From contig NZ_SOFY01000074.1 in the NCBI RefSeq assembly GCF_004402595.1, positions 1 to 64,000 on the forward strand: a stretch of DNA of 64,000 nucleotides, written 5' to 3'. Every line of letters starts with the position of its first letter. Positions within the stretch are counted from its first letter, which is position 1. The stretch comes from Cryobacterium shii. Its GTDB lineage: Bacteria > Actinomycetota > Actinomycetes > Actinomycetales > Microbacteriaceae. Shown here piece by piece: positions 37,893-46,640 of the stretch. The position numbers and the translations under genes were made by a program. The notes beneath the pieces are model-generated. The model saw nothing but the letters and a program-made list of their open reading frames with translations, was not told the origin of the DNA and ran no database searches.

Positions 37893-38537
37893 CTAGCCCA
37901 GCGCACCCGGCTTGTCACGCCTTTTTTCAACACTCGTTGAAAAAAGATCGGCGGTGAACAGGCCCAGGTAGCCGTCCAGCTGGGCGACGAGTTGGTCCGG
38001 AGAATTCTCGGCCGGGGAGAGCACGGCCGTGATCTGCGCCCCGAGCACGAAGTTCATCAGCAGCCCCGTGACCTCGTCGTCCGGGACGCTGCCCCGGAGC
38101 TCACCCAGCTCCCGCGCCTCGCCGAGCTGTTCGCGCATCGTGGCGCGCCATTGCAGCATCGAGTTCTCGTGTTCCGCGGCCTTCTGCGGGTCGGTCAGCG
38201 CCTTCTGCCAGAAGGGGATCACGATGCGGGCCTCGCTGAGACGGATGTCGTCGAGCGGCAGGATCTCGAGGCAGTAGGCCCGCAGGGCCGCGAGTCCGGC
38301 CTTCCCGGCCGTGGCGTCCCGCATCCGTCGACTGGTCTGGCTGAAGACGTGGCCGAAAGCGAAGGTGAGCAGGTCGTCCTTCGTCGGGAAATAGGGCTTC
38401 AGGGCGCCGTTGGCGAAGCCGGCTTCCGCGGCGATCTCACGCATGGTGGCACCCTCGATGCCCTGGCGGGCGATGATGCGCCAGGTCGCGTTGACGAGCT
38501 CCACTCGGCGCTGGTCGTGGTCGACAACCTTCGGCAT
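37893..38537 (-). CDS. TetR-family regulator (BetI-like)
   Basis: A 214-residue repressor with an N-terminal TetR helix-turn-helix ([41 protein letters not shown]) and a BetI-type C-terminal domain ([28 protein letters not shown]). Divergent from the amine oxidase gene with 107 bases between the starts, so it most likely controls that promoter. Ligand unknown, probably the amine or an aldehyde product. Confidence 0.85.
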   Translation of the reverse strand: MPKVVDHDQRRVELVNATWRIIARQGIEGATMREIAAEAGFANGALKPYFPTKDDLLTFAFGHVFSQTSRRMRDATAGKAGLAALRAYCLEILPLDDIRLSEARIVIPFWQKALTDPQKAAEHENSMLQWRATMREQLGEARELGELRGSVPDDEVTGLLMNFVLGAQITAVLSPAENSPDQLVAQLDGYLGLFTADLFSTSVEKRRDKPGALG

Positions 38538-38576
38538 GCTGCCCTCTCGTGACCGGACGGGGCCGGAAACAGACCC

Positions 38577-38606
38577 TTGCCATCGAGCTTAGTAACACCT
38601 TATTAT
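38577..38606 (+). promoter_or_regulatory. Candidate promoter of the amine oxidase gene
   Basis: TTGCCA (38577-38582) and TATTAT (38601-38606) are separated by 18 bases; TTATTA at 38600 gives 17. The A+T-rich stretch at 38590-38630 stands out from the surrounding GC-rich DNA. Confidence 0.5.
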
Positions 38607-38644
38607 TCTACAACCATAGGAAAACAGCCCCGGAAAGGGAAACC

Positions 38645-40558
38645 ATGACTCCCGTCTCGCTCGTAGTCAACGCCGCCTACGCCCTGGCCTCGGATACGGA
38701 GATCGTCGCCGTGCGCGGCATCCTCTCCGATGCCGGGCTGCTGGGCGAGAGCATCCGGGTGGCCTATCTGGGCCTGCTCGACCCGCCCCGCGGTGCCGCC
38801 GCCGAACCCGACCGCCGGTTCCGCGTGTTCCTGCACGACGTCTCCGGGGCGGCGCCGAAGGACGTCACCGTGTCCGCCACCCGGGAGCTGGTCGAGTCCG
38901 TGGTCGTGCTCGACACCGCCGAGACCGGCGAACTGCCGGTCCTCGAGGAGGAGTTCGCCGCGGTCGAGGAACTGCTCACGCATGACGAGCGCTGGCTGGC
39001 GGCGCTCGCCGCACGCGGCCTCGACGTCGACACCGTGCGCGTCGCGCCGCTGTCCGCCGGGGTCTTCGAATACCCCGAGGAGAAGGGGCGGCGCATCCTG
39101 CGCGGCCTCGCCTTCGTGCAGGACTTCCCGGAGGACAGCGCCTGGGCACACCCCGTCGACGGTCTCGTCGCCTACGTCGACATCGTCAGCAAGACCGTCG
39201 ACCAGGTGATCGACTTCGGCGTGGTCCCGATCCCGGCCGAGCACGGCAACTACACCGACCCGACGCTGACCGGTCCCCTCCGCGAGACCCTCAAGCCGAT
39301 CGAGATCACCCAGCCGGAAGGGCCGAGCTTCACGGTGACCGGCGGCAACCACGTGGAGTGGGAGAAGTGGAGCCTGGACGTGGGCTTCGATGTGCGCGAG
39401 GGCGTCGTGCTGCACAACATCGGCTTCGACGACGCCGGGGTGCGCCGCTCCATCGTCCGGCGTGCCTCGATCGCGGAAATGGTGGTCCCCTACGGCGACC
39501 CCGCACCCGTGCGCTCGTGGCAGAACTACTTCGACACCGGGGAATACCTGGTGGGCCAGTACGCCAACTCGCTCGAGCTCGGCTGCGACTGCCTGGGCGA
39601 GATCACCTACCTCAGCCCGGTGATCACGGATGGCTTCGGCAACCCGCGCGAGATCCGAAACGGAATCTGCATGCACGAAGAGGACTGGAGTATCCTCGCC
39701 AAGCACAGCGACCTCTGGACCGGAATCGACTACACCCGGCGCAACCGTCGCTTCGTGATCTCGTTCTTCACCACGGTCGGCAACTACGACTACGGCTTCT
39801 ACTGGTACCTTTACCTCGACGGCACGATCGAGTTCGAGGCCAAGGCCACGGGTGTCGTCTTCACCAGCGCCTACCCCGGCAAGGGCTACCCCTATGCCTC
39901 CGAACTGGCTCCCGGCCTGGGCGCACCGTTCCACCAGCACCTGTTCAGCGCCCGCCTGGACATGGCCCTCGACGGCGACACGAACCGGGTCGAGGAGGAG
40001 GAGGCCGTGCGCGTGCCGATGGGCGAGGGGAACGAACGCGGCAACGCCTTCAGCCGCAAGCGCACCCTGCTGGCCCGTGAATCGGACGCGGTGCGGGAGG
40101 CCGACATGAGGTCGGGGCGCACCTGGCTCATCTCCAACCCGAACGTGCTCAACCGGCTCGGGGAGCCCGTGGGCTACAAGCTCTACCCGGAGGGGCAGCC
40201 GACCCTGCTCGCCGACGAGAATTCCTCGGTGGCCCGGCGCGCGGCCTTCGCGACCAAGGACCTCTGGGTGACCCGCTTCGCCGAAGACGAGCGCTACCCC
40301 ACCGGGGACTTCGTGAACCAGCACGCCGGCGGCGCCGGGCTGCCGGCCTACATGGCGGCCGACCGGGACCTCGACGGCCAGGACATCGTGGTCTGGCACA
40401 CCTTCGGGCTGACCCACTACCCGCGGATCGAGGACTGGCCGATCATGCCCGTCGACACCGCCGGCTTCAAGCTGAAGCCCGACGGCTTCTTCGACCGCAG
40501 CCCGGTGCTGGACGTGCCGGCGAGCACCCCGGCCCCGGAGGGCCACTGCCACTGCTGA
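38645..40558 (+). CDS. Copper-containing primary-amine oxidase
   Basis: A 637-residue quinone enzyme that oxidises primary amines to aldehyde, ammonia and H2O2. The length and numbering match the Arthrobacter globiformis phenylethylamine oxidase (638 residues) closely. The tyrosine that becomes TPQ is Y381 in GNYDYG, the catalytic base is D297 in YFDTGEY, and the copper ligands are H430 and H432 (HQH) and H591 (GLTHYP). The N-terminal stalk domain of E. coli TynA is absent, as in Arthrobacter. Likely substrates are tyramine, phenylethylamine or histamine; the exact one is not decidable. The ATG at 38645 follows GGAAAGGG. Confidence 0.93.
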   Translation: MTPVSLVVNAAYALASDTEIVAVRGILSDAGLLGESIRVAYLGLLDPPRGAAAEPDRRFRVFLHDVSGAAPKDVTVSATRELVESVVVLDTAETGELPVLEEEFAAVEELLTHDERWLAALAARGLDVDTVRVAPLSAGVFEYPEEKGRRILRGLAFVQDFPEDSAWAHPVDGLVAYVDIVSKTVDQVIDFGVVPIPAEHGNYTDPTLTGPLRETLKPIEITQPEGPSFTVTGGNHVEWEKWSLDVGFDVREGVVLHNIGFDDAGVRRSIVRRASIAEMVVPYGDPAPVRSWQNYFDTGEYLVGQYANSLELGCDCLGEITYLSPVITDGFGNPREIRNGICMHEEDWSILAKHSDLWTGIDYTRRNRRFVISFFTTVGNYDYGFYWYLYLDGTIEFEAKATGVVFTSAYPGKGYPYASELAPGLGAPFHQHLFSARLDMALDGDTNRVEEEEAVRVPMGEGNERGNAFSRKRTLLARESDAVREADMRSGRTWLISNPNVLNRLGEPVGYKLYPEGQPTLLADENSSVARRAAFATKDLWVTRFAEDERYPTGDFVNQHAGGAGLPAYMAADRDLDGQDIVVWHTFGLTHYPRIEDWPIMPVDTAGFKLKPDGFFDRSPVLDVPASTPAPEGHCHC

Positions 40559-40679
40559 TCGCCGGTACCTGTTCCCGAGCCGGACCACTGGTGCCGTCAC
40601 ACCGGCAACAGTTGTCCGATTCGGCGGCACCTGCCCCGCACGGTTTCCTTCCCCGGCGCTGATCGGGCAGGGTGGGAGG

Positions 40680-42005
40680 ATGGCCGAACATCAGAGGAAT
40701 GACGTGACCGGGGCCGCGGCAGCGACCCTGCCGGGGGCGGGCCGCCCGCCGCTGAGCCCGCAGGATGCCGTCCGCCTCCGCGCGCTCATCCGGATGAAGC
40801 GACTCGCGATCGGCCTGCTCCTGGTCATGGCCGTCGTGTTCGCGACCTCGTTCGCCCTCCAGGACACCTACCCGTGGCTCCAGTACGTGCGCGCCGCGGT
40901 CGAGGGCGGCATGGTCGGCGCCATCGCGGACTGGTTCGCCGTGACGGCCCTGTTCCGCTACCCGCTGGGGCTGCGGATCCCGCACACGAACATCATCGCG
41001 AGCCGCAAGGATGAGATCGGGGCCAGCCTCGGCGAGTTCGTCGAGACCAACTTCCTCTCCGAGGCGGTCATCCGCGGCAAGCTGGAGTCGATGGGGGTCT
41101 CCCGCCGGCTCGGAGCCTGGCTGTCCGTGCCGGAGAACGCCCGGCGGCTCACCGACGAGGTGGCCGTGGCCGGCGCCGGACTGCTCGAGCTGCTCAGCGA
41201 CGACGCGATCAAGGATCTGATCGAGACCGTGGCGCGCGAGCACCTGCTGCGGCCGGAGTGGGCTCCGCCGATCGGCCGGGTGGGGCAGCGGATGGTCGAG
41301 TCCGGCCGGCAGCACGCCCTCGTGGACCTGCTGCTCGAGCGGGCCGAGGGCTGGCTGCTCACGCATCCGGAAGCCTTCGGCCGGGCCGTGTCCCAGCGGC
41401 TGCCGAGCTGGATGCCCGGTTTCGTCGACAAACTGGTCGACGACAAGGCCCACCGGGAGGTGCTCGCCTTCATCGCCGGCGTGCGGGCGGATGCCGCGCA
41501 TCCCCTCCGCGAGGCGATCGACCGCTACCTCGCCGAGGTGATGGACGATCTGCAGCACGACCCGGCCATGATCAACCGGATCGAAACCGTCAAGGTGGAG
41601 CTGCTCGACAGCGCCCGGCTGCGCGAGTTCGCGAGCGAGACCTGGGAATCGGTGAAAGCGTCGCTGGTCGAGGCGCTGAAGGATGCGGAGAGCGAACTGT
41701 GCGCGGGCATCCGTTCGACCGCCATGGAGGTGGGCGTTCGCCTGACCACGGATGCGGCGCTGGGCTCCCGTATCGACCGCTGGCTGGCCGACTCGGCGAG
41801 CTACGTGGTGCGCAGCTACCGGCATGAGATCGCCGGCGTGATCACCGAGACCGTGGCGCGGTGGGATGCCGCCGAGACCGCCGAGAAGATCGAACTGCAG
41901 GTCGGCAAGGACCTGCAGTTCATCCGGATCAACGGCACGGTCGTCGGCGCGCTCGCCGGGCTGCTGATTTTCGCGGCGGCGCAGGCCCTGCTCACCCTGC
42001 TCTAG
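40680..42005 (+). CDS. DUF445 domain membrane-associated protein
   Basis: A 441-residue DUF445 protein. A first hydrophobic helix (about residues 40-60) and a region GGMVGAIADWFAVTALFRYPLGLRIPHTNIIASRKDEIG typical of the family follow a basic N-terminus. A long mainly helical middle part ends in a second C-terminal membrane helix (VVGALAGLLIFAAAQALLTLL). Function unknown; both ends are expected in the membrane. ATG at 40680 has GGGAGG upstream. Confidence 0.82.
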   Translation: MAEHQRNDVTGAAAATLPGAGRPPLSPQDAVRLRALIRMKRLAIGLLLVMAVVFATSFALQDTYPWLQYVRAAVEGGMVGAIADWFAVTALFRYPLGLRIPHTNIIASRKDEIGASLGEFVETNFLSEAVIRGKLESMGVSRRLGAWLSVPENARRLTDEVAVAGAGLLELLSDDAIKDLIETVAREHLLRPEWAPPIGRVGQRMVESGRQHALVDLLLERAEGWLLTHPEAFGRAVSQRLPSWMPGFVDKLVDDKAHREVLAFIAGVRADAAHPLREAIDRYLAEVMDDLQHDPAMINRIETVKVELLDSARLREFASETWESVKASLVEALKDAESELCAGIRSTAMEVGVRLTTDAALGSRIDRWLADSASYVVRSYRHEIAGVITETVARWDAAETAEKIELQVGKDLQFIRINGTVVGALAGLLIFAAAQALLTLL

Positions 42006-42091
42006 GCCGCTGCCCTGGTCGCCCTGCGCTAGTCCTGCTCTGGCCGGGAGCCCGCCCGGTTCCCGGCGACTCCCCTGAACGACCCTGCCCT

Positions 42092-42176
42092 AACGAATTC
42101 GACGGAGATTTTGCCAAAATCGGCCCGAAACAGGCCCGATATCGTTTTTTACCGCAGAATTTCCGTCGAACTGGTT
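42092..42176. repeat. REPIN-like hairpin element, family A copy 3
   Basis: Left arm 42092-42113 (AACGAATTCGACGGAG...) pairs with 42155-42176, with four mismatches of 22. The loop contains CGGCCCGAAACAGGCCCGAT, an inner hairpin and the core shared with families A1 and C. The left arm could alternatively pair with the adjacent CAAAATC, giving a competing small hairpin. The right arm end is duplicated: GGTTACAGGCA occurs at 42173 and again at 42187. Confidence 0.9.
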
Positions 42177-42243
42177 ACAGGCACTTGGTTACAGGCAGTG
42201 ACCTGTCGGCCGACCGCAGCGGCGCAGCGGTGCTGGGGGGGCG

Positions 42244-42732
42244 TTACGCCGCCACGTCGAGCCGGGCCGGTGCCGGTCCGGGCAATCCGGGCGCGCCAGC
42301 GGAGATGCTCCGTGGTGCCATGGCTGCGGATCCGCGCCCGGCGGAGGCCGGTGCGGTGCCGACCACGCCGTCGTCCGGCACGCTCACGTCGCGGTCCAGG
42401 ATGCTGCCCGAGGCCACGCGTGCGCGCCGGCCGATGCGCACATAACTGCCCAGGCGCGCTCCGCTGCCGATGCCCGCTTCCGCGCCGACATGCACGTTCT
42501 GGCCGATGAACACCCGTGATCCGACTCGGGCGTCGTGGTCGATCCAGCTGCCCGGCCCGATCCACGCCTCCGGTCCGACCCGTGCGCCGCTTTCTACATA
42601 CGCCGTGCGGGACACGAACGCACCGGGGTGCACCCGCGCGTCGGGGGACACCAGGCCGTGCCCGTTGGCGTGGCGTCGGTACTTCGTCACGACGCCGGAC
42701 TCGATTTCAACTTCTTCATTCACTTTTCCCAT
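42244..42732 (-). CDS. Hexapeptide-repeat (left-handed beta-helix) protein
   Basis: A 162-residue protein with continuous hexapeptide repeats from about residue 28 to 115 (GAFVSRTAYVESGARVGPEAWIGPGSWIDHDARVG). This fold is shared by acyl- and acetyltransferases and carbonic-anhydrase-like proteins; no family-specific active site is seen, so the activity is unknown. The C-terminal 35 residues are Pro/Ala-rich and disordered. GGAGGT precedes the ATG at 42732 by five bases. Confidence 0.72.
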   Translation of the reverse strand: MGKVNEEVEIESGVVTKYRRHANGHGLVSPDARVHPGAFVSRTAYVESGARVGPEAWIGPGSWIDHDARVGSRVFIGQNVHVGAEAGIGSGARLGSYVRIGRRARVASGSILDRDVSVPDDGVVGTAPASAGRGSAAMAPRSISAGAPGLPGPAPARLDVAA

Positions 42733-42869
42733 CTGCGACCTCCTTCTGTCGCTGGTGCGGCTCTGGCCGCTCCATTGACGTGAAGTATGAAGGGGCTACC
42801 CGAGCGCTGACCGTGTCAACGCTGGGTGCGGGCCGGGAATTCCCGGGCAGAGCATCCGTGCGGGGCCGG

Positions 42870-44051
42870 TCAGGGTGCTGCGGGGGTCGTCTCCGCCGCC
42901 CGGGCCTGCTTCTTGGCTGCCCGGCCGCCCGCGAGTGCGGAGGCCACGACGGTGATGAGCGCCCCGAGGATCACGGCCGCCCCTTCGCCGGGCAGCAGCA
43001 GGTCTGACCGGGTGCCGATCGTCACGGCCGCGACGGGCACCCCGAGCTGGGCCGCGGACAAGACGCCGAGCGGGAGCTCCTGCCCGAGCAGCCGCGTGAC
43101 GATGTGGGCCAGCAGCGCCCCACCGCCGAGCAGCAGCCCCAGCAGGATCATCTGCGGATGGTCGACCAGGTCGAGCAGGTTGAGGGAAGCGCCGAGCCAG
43201 ACGAAGAACAGAGGCCCCAGGAATCCGTCCGCGAGGGCGAACAGCTGCCGGGCCAGCCGACGCGGCTCGCCGACCGCCGCGACCGCGAGTCCGAACGAGA
43301 AGCCAGCGAGCATGATCGACACATTGCGGTACACGGCGAGGGCGGCCATCGCGAACAGGGTGGCCAGCTGGAGCCTGAGTTCGAGGGCGAACTTGCGTTG
43401 CTCCGACAGATGGTGCACCGCGATCCGCGATCCGTTCCGCTCCAGCCAGGACAGCACCAGATACAGGGACAGGGCCGCGGCCGAGACGATGAGCGCGCCC
43501 AGGGCCGTGCGTGCGGCGTTGGGCGGATCGATCGCGAGGGGGAGCGCGATGATCGCGGCGATGTCGGCGACGGCCACCTGGGCCGTCAGCTGCAGGAGCG
43601 GGGTACCGCGCAGCCGCAGGGACTGCACGATCGGCAGTACCAGGACGGCGGACGACGACGCGATCAGCACGACGTACAGCGGGGCGTGCAGGGTGCCGAA
43701 CAGGGCGGCAATGCCGACGCCGAGGATGACGGCGGGAACCAGGACCAGGCCGGCACGGGCCACACCCGTACCGAGCGCGGAGCGAAGCTGCCCGTCCCGC
43801 ATAGGCACGTGGCTGCCGGCGACGAACATCATCAGGGCGAAGCCCACGTCCGCCAGGAAGGTGAGCGTCGGATCGGTCGGATCCACGAGCCGGAGCCCGG
43901 TCTGGCCCACGAGGATGCCGGCCAGCAGCTGCCCGAACATCACCGGCAGGCTCCACCGGCGGGGGATCGCCAGCAACGGGCCGAGCAATGCCACCACGGA
44001 GATGATCGCCAGCGTCTGGAAGGTCATCGCGAATTCCATCTCAGGTTGCAT
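42870..44051 (-). CDS. CPA2-type cation:proton antiporter
   Basis: A monovalent cation:proton antiporter of the Kef/NapA-like CPA2 group, with about twelve helices and up to 393 residues. Typical pieces are GPLLAIPRRWSLPVMFGQLLAGILVGQTGL, ALMMFVAGSHVPM and a C-terminal ALITVVASALAGGRAAKKQA. No C-terminal RCK or TrkA_N domain is present. The start is uncertain: in-frame ATGs at 44051, 44039 and 44027 are all weakly supported. The gene begins 17-42 bases beyond the tRNA-Lys on the same strand, so it may be expressed from the tRNA promoter. Confidence 0.8.
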   Translation of the reverse strand: MQPEMEFAMTFQTLAIISVVALLGPLLAIPRRWSLPVMFGQLLAGILVGQTGLRLVDPTDPTLTFLADVGFALMMFVAGSHVPMRDGQLRSALGTGVARAGLVLVPAVILGVGIAALFGTLHAPLYVVLIASSSAVLVLPIVQSLRLRGTPLLQLTAQVAVADIAAIIALPLAIDPPNAARTALGALIVSAAALSLYLVLSWLERNGSRIAVHHLSEQRKFALELRLQLATLFAMAALAVYRNVSIMLAGFSFGLAVAAVGEPRRLARQLFALADGFLGPLFFVWLGASLNLLDLVDHPQMILLGLLLGGGALLAHIVTRLLGQELPLGVLSAAQLGVPVAAVTIGTRSDLLLPGEGAAVILGALITVVASALAGGRAAKKQARAAETTPAAP

Positions 44052-44068
44052 GCCCCGAATGAAGAAAG

Positions 44069-44141
44069 TGGGCCCCGTCGGGCTCGAACCGACGACCCAA
44101 GGATTAAAAGTCCTTTGCTCTACCAACTGAGCTAGAGGCCC
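44069..44141 (-). tRNA. tRNA-Lys (anticodon UUU)
   Basis: A 73-nt cloverleaf on the minus strand. Acceptor stem GGGCCTC/GGGGCCC, D-arm with AGCTCAGTTGGTAGAGC, anticodon arm AGGACTTTTAATCCT with loop CTTTTAA (anticodon TTT, lysine), and T-arm CGACGGTTCGAGCCCGACGG-like stem with the invariant GGTTCGA. CCA is not encoded in the DNA. Normal features throughout. Confidence 0.97.
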
Positions 44142-44251
44142 GCGGTTAATAATGTACAGGGGATTGCCCGAGGGTTTTTCTCGGTACCGTGAGAGAACGT
44201 CCCGCAAGCGTCGAGACGGATGCGCCCACAGCGAACACACAGGAGGATGCG

Positions 44252-44881
44252 ATGGCCGAAGACTTCCACAAGCCGACCCAGTTCTCCGGCAGCAAATTCG
44301 AATCCTTCCAGGGGGGCGAGGACCCTGCGCTGATCAGCCGGGTCGCGCACGAAACGGCGCACGCTCTTCTGGCGCGCGTGCGCCGCGACCCTGACCCGGC
44401 CGTCGTGGATCGCCTCGTGGCCTACACCGACGAGCACGGCATCGACGCCGTGGCCGAGCTGTGGTCACGGGCGACGCCGCGCAGTCTCCCGGGCGCGCTC
44501 TGGCGGCTCTACCTGGTGCGGCTGCTGATCCGTCAGGATCCGGAAGGCACCGCGTTCCTGTACCAGCGCGGAACCGAGGTCACGGTCGCCATCGATCCGC
44601 TGGTCGCGGGCGCCGTGGCGCCCACGGGGCCGGGGGAGATCATCGCCCTGGCCGACCAGATCCTGCGGGGCATCTTCACCGGCGACTTCGCCGTGGCGCT
44701 GGACCGGGCGGCGGCGTTCTGCCGCGTCACCTCCGTCGGGTGCACGAGCATCGCCGACGACCTGGAGACGACGCAGCCGGTGCGGTCGACCGAACTCACC
44801 ACCCGCGCCCTGCGCTTCTCGACCACCGCGCAGGAGTTCGGTTCCTGCGCCCGGCTGTGGCGCAGCGAGTCGCTGGACTAG
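44252..44881 (+). CDS. Conserved hypothetical protein
   Basis: A 209-residue soluble protein I do not recognise with confidence. It has no signal peptide or membrane helix, an acidic, mainly helical middle (HETAHALLARVRRDPDPAVVDRLV and SLPGALWRLYLVRLL), and two cysteines near residue 160. AGGAGG lies five bases before the ATG at 44252, which makes the start and the coding status clear. It follows the tRNA-Lys on the opposite strand. Confidence 0.8.
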   Translation: MAEDFHKPTQFSGSKFESFQGGEDPALISRVAHETAHALLARVRRDPDPAVVDRLVAYTDEHGIDAVAELWSRATPRSLPGALWRLYLVRLLIRQDPEGTAFLYQRGTEVTVAIDPLVAGAVAPTGPGEIIALADQILRGIFTGDFAVALDRAAAFCRVTSVGCTSIADDLETTQPVRSTELTTRALRFSTTAQEFGSCARLWRSESLD

Positions 44882-44917
44882 ACGAATTCGCCGGCCGCGT
44901 CGTTTACACTGGATCCT

Positions 44918-44997
44918 GGTCGGGCCGCAGTAACCCCGGGCTCCAATATTCGCCGCTTTGAGCGGCCTCGCGCCGAGAGGCGTTCTGCGGCCCGGCC
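44918..44997 (+). ncRNA. Candidate structured RNA upstream of sigK
   Basis: GGTCGGGCCGCAG (44918-44930) pairs with CTGCGGCCCGGCC (44985-44997) over 13 positions with one G-U pair. Between the arms are two more hairpins: GCCGCT-TTG-AGCGGC (44952-44966) and CGCC-GAGA-GGCG (44971-44982, a GNRA tetraloop). The result is a three-way junction. A TACACT -10-like hexamer at 44905-44910 would start a transcript within a base or two of the first stem. I cannot match it to a known riboswitch or to SRP RNA; it may be a free small RNA or the leader of sigK. Confidence 0.5.
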
Positions 44998-45093
44998 TTC
45001 ACTCGTCCTCCCCGCGGTCTGCGGTCGCAATCGTGACCAATCCGATCCGGACTCGGCCCCGAACCTCAGTCATGGAACGGGAAAAGACCTGAC

Positions 45094-45690
45094 ATGCTTG
45101 TTCTCATGACTGCTGACTTCGACTTCGACCTAGAGTCGACGGTCCCGGAATCCAAGGAACAACTCCTCGGCCGGGTGGCGCGGGGGGACGAAGCGGCGTT
45201 CGGCGAGCTGTACGACCAGATGGCACCACGCGTGCTGGGTCTGGTCAGACGGTTGCTGGTCGATCCCGCCCAGTCGGAAGAGGTGACCCAGGAGATCTTC
45301 CTGGAAATCTGGCAGTCGGCGACACGGTATGAGGTTCAGCGTGGCGGCGCCTCGACCTGGATTCTGACGATGGCGCACCGGCGCGCCGTCGACCGGATCC
45401 GGTCGTCGCAGGCCAGTCGCGATCGTGACACGAAGATCGGCATCCGCGACCTCGCGGTCGCCTACGACGAGGTATCCGAAACAGTGGAAGTACGGCTCGA
45501 GCACGAAAGGGTGGAGAAGGCGATGTCCAGATTGACGCAACTGCAACGTCAGGCGATCAGCCTCGCCTACTACGGCGGCCTCAGCCAGAGTGAAGTGGCC
45601 GAGCGGTTGCAGATCCCGCTCGGAACGGTGAAGACGAGGTTGCGAGACGGCATGATCCGGCTGCGCGACGAATTGGGCGTGGCGTCATGA
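45094..45690 (+). CDS. sigK: ECF sigma factor, SigK type
   Basis: A 198-residue extracytoplasmic-function sigma factor. Region 2 (GELYDQMAPRVLGLVRRLLVDPAQSEEVTQEIFLEIW...STWILTMAHRRAVDRIR) contacts core RNA polymerase and the -10 element; region 4 (QRQAISLAYYGGLSQSEVAERLQIPLGTVKTRLRDG) binds the -35. The stop overlaps the anti-sigma start by 4 bases. Both ATG 45094 and ATG 45106 are possible starts; neither has a clear Shine-Dalgarno. The 213-base region upstream includes the candidate RNA at 44918. Confidence 0.9.
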   Translation: MLVLMTADFDFDLESTVPESKEQLLGRVARGDEAAFGELYDQMAPRVLGLVRRLLVDPAQSEEVTQEIFLEIWQSATRYEVQRGGASTWILTMAHRRAVDRIRSSQASRDRDTKIGIRDLAVAYDEVSETVEVRLEHERVEKAMSRLTQLQRQAISLAYYGGLSQSEVAERLQIPLGTVKTRLRDGMIRLRDELGVAS

Positions 45691-46619
45691 GCGAGAACAC
45701 CCGCCAGAACGGCGTCGAACGCGGCGACAACCCGGGCGACCTGGCCGGCGCCTACGCCCTGAACGCGCTCGGCGCTGACGACGCCGCCGCCTACGAGGGG
45801 CACCTCGCCGAATCGGAGCAGGCCCGGATTGAGGCTGCCGAGCTCGGCGACACCGCCGTCGCGCTGGGTCTGGCCGCGGCGCCCGTGCAGCCCACCCCGG
45901 GGCTGAAGGCCTCGCTGATGGCCAAGCTCGCGGCGACACCCCAGCTGCCCGCGCTGGCCGGTCCGGCGGCTGCGGTCGCTCCGGTCGCTGCCCCGCAGGC
46001 CGAACCGGGCGCGACCGAGGCCGCCCGGCCCGAGACGCTTAAGCCCGCTCAGACGAGGCCTGAGACGACGAAGCCCGAGACGACGGATGCCCCCGCGCCG
46101 GCCCCCGCGACCGTGACCCCGATCGGCGGGGCGGCCGCGCAGCGGGCCCGCAGCCGCTGGTTCCAGCGCCCGGTCGGACTCCTGCTGGCCGCCGCAGCGG
46201 CCGTGGCGCTGTTCGTGGCCGGCGGATTCGCCGGGCAGGCCTTCAACACGAACCAGTTCGAGCAGCAGCAGGCCGCCGGCCTGGCCCAGATCAACGCCGC
46301 CCCGGATTCGCAGCGGGCGTCGACGACCACGGCCGACGGGCATCCGGCCACCCTGGTCTGGTCCAGCGAGCGCCACCTTTCGGCGCTGCTGGTCGACGAC
46401 CTGCCGTCCCTGCCCTCCGACAAGGACTACCAGCTCTGGTACATCGGGGGCGACGGCGCGGTCCCGGCGGGCACCTTCGACTCCTCCGGCGCGGGCACCG
46501 TCTGGCGCGTGCTGGACGGCAGCATGACGGCGGGAGACACGATCGGCGTCACCGTGGAACCCCGCGGCGGCTCCCGTCAGCCCACCACCGACCCGATTGT
46601 CGCCATCCAGAGTTCCTGA
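45687..46619 (+). CDS. rskA: Anti-sigma-K factor RskA
   Basis: A 310-residue single-pass membrane protein. The N-terminal sigma-binding region (DLAGAYALNALGADDAAAYEGHL) resembles anti-sigma domains that lack a zinc-binding site. A long Ala/Pro-rich linker follows, then one transmembrane helix at about residues 165-187 (VGLLLAAAAAVALFVAGGFA) and an extracytoplasmic RskA domain (SSERHLSALLVDDLPSLPSDKDYQLWYIGGDGAVPAG). It would sequester SigK until regulated proteolysis. Start overlaps sigK (ATGA). Confidence 0.9.
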   Translation: MSENTRQNGVERGDNPGDLAGAYALNALGADDAAAYEGHLAESEQARIEAAELGDTAVALGLAAAPVQPTPGLKASLMAKLAATPQLPALAGPAAAVAPVAAPQAEPGATEAARPETLKPAQTRPETTKPETTDAPAPAPATVTPIGGAAAQRARSRWFQRPVGLLLAAAAAVALFVAGGFAGQAFNTNQFEQQQAAGLAQINAAPDSQRASTTTADGHPATLVWSSERHLSALLVDDLPSLPSDKDYQLWYIGGDGAVPAGTFDSSGAGTVWRVLDGSMTAGDTIGVTVEPRGGSRQPTTDPIVAIQSS

Positions 46620-46640
46620 CGCATCGTTTATGCTCGGCGT

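Noticed and set aside
44052-44240. Upstream extension of the antiporter through the tRNA
   Set aside because: The frame passes through tRNA-Lys, so the extension is not translated as protein.
44918-44997. Signal recognition particle RNA (4.5S) at the sigK leader
   Set aside because: The conserved SRP core motif GGTCAGG...GGAAGGAAGCAGCC is absent, although size and a long closing stem were suggestive.
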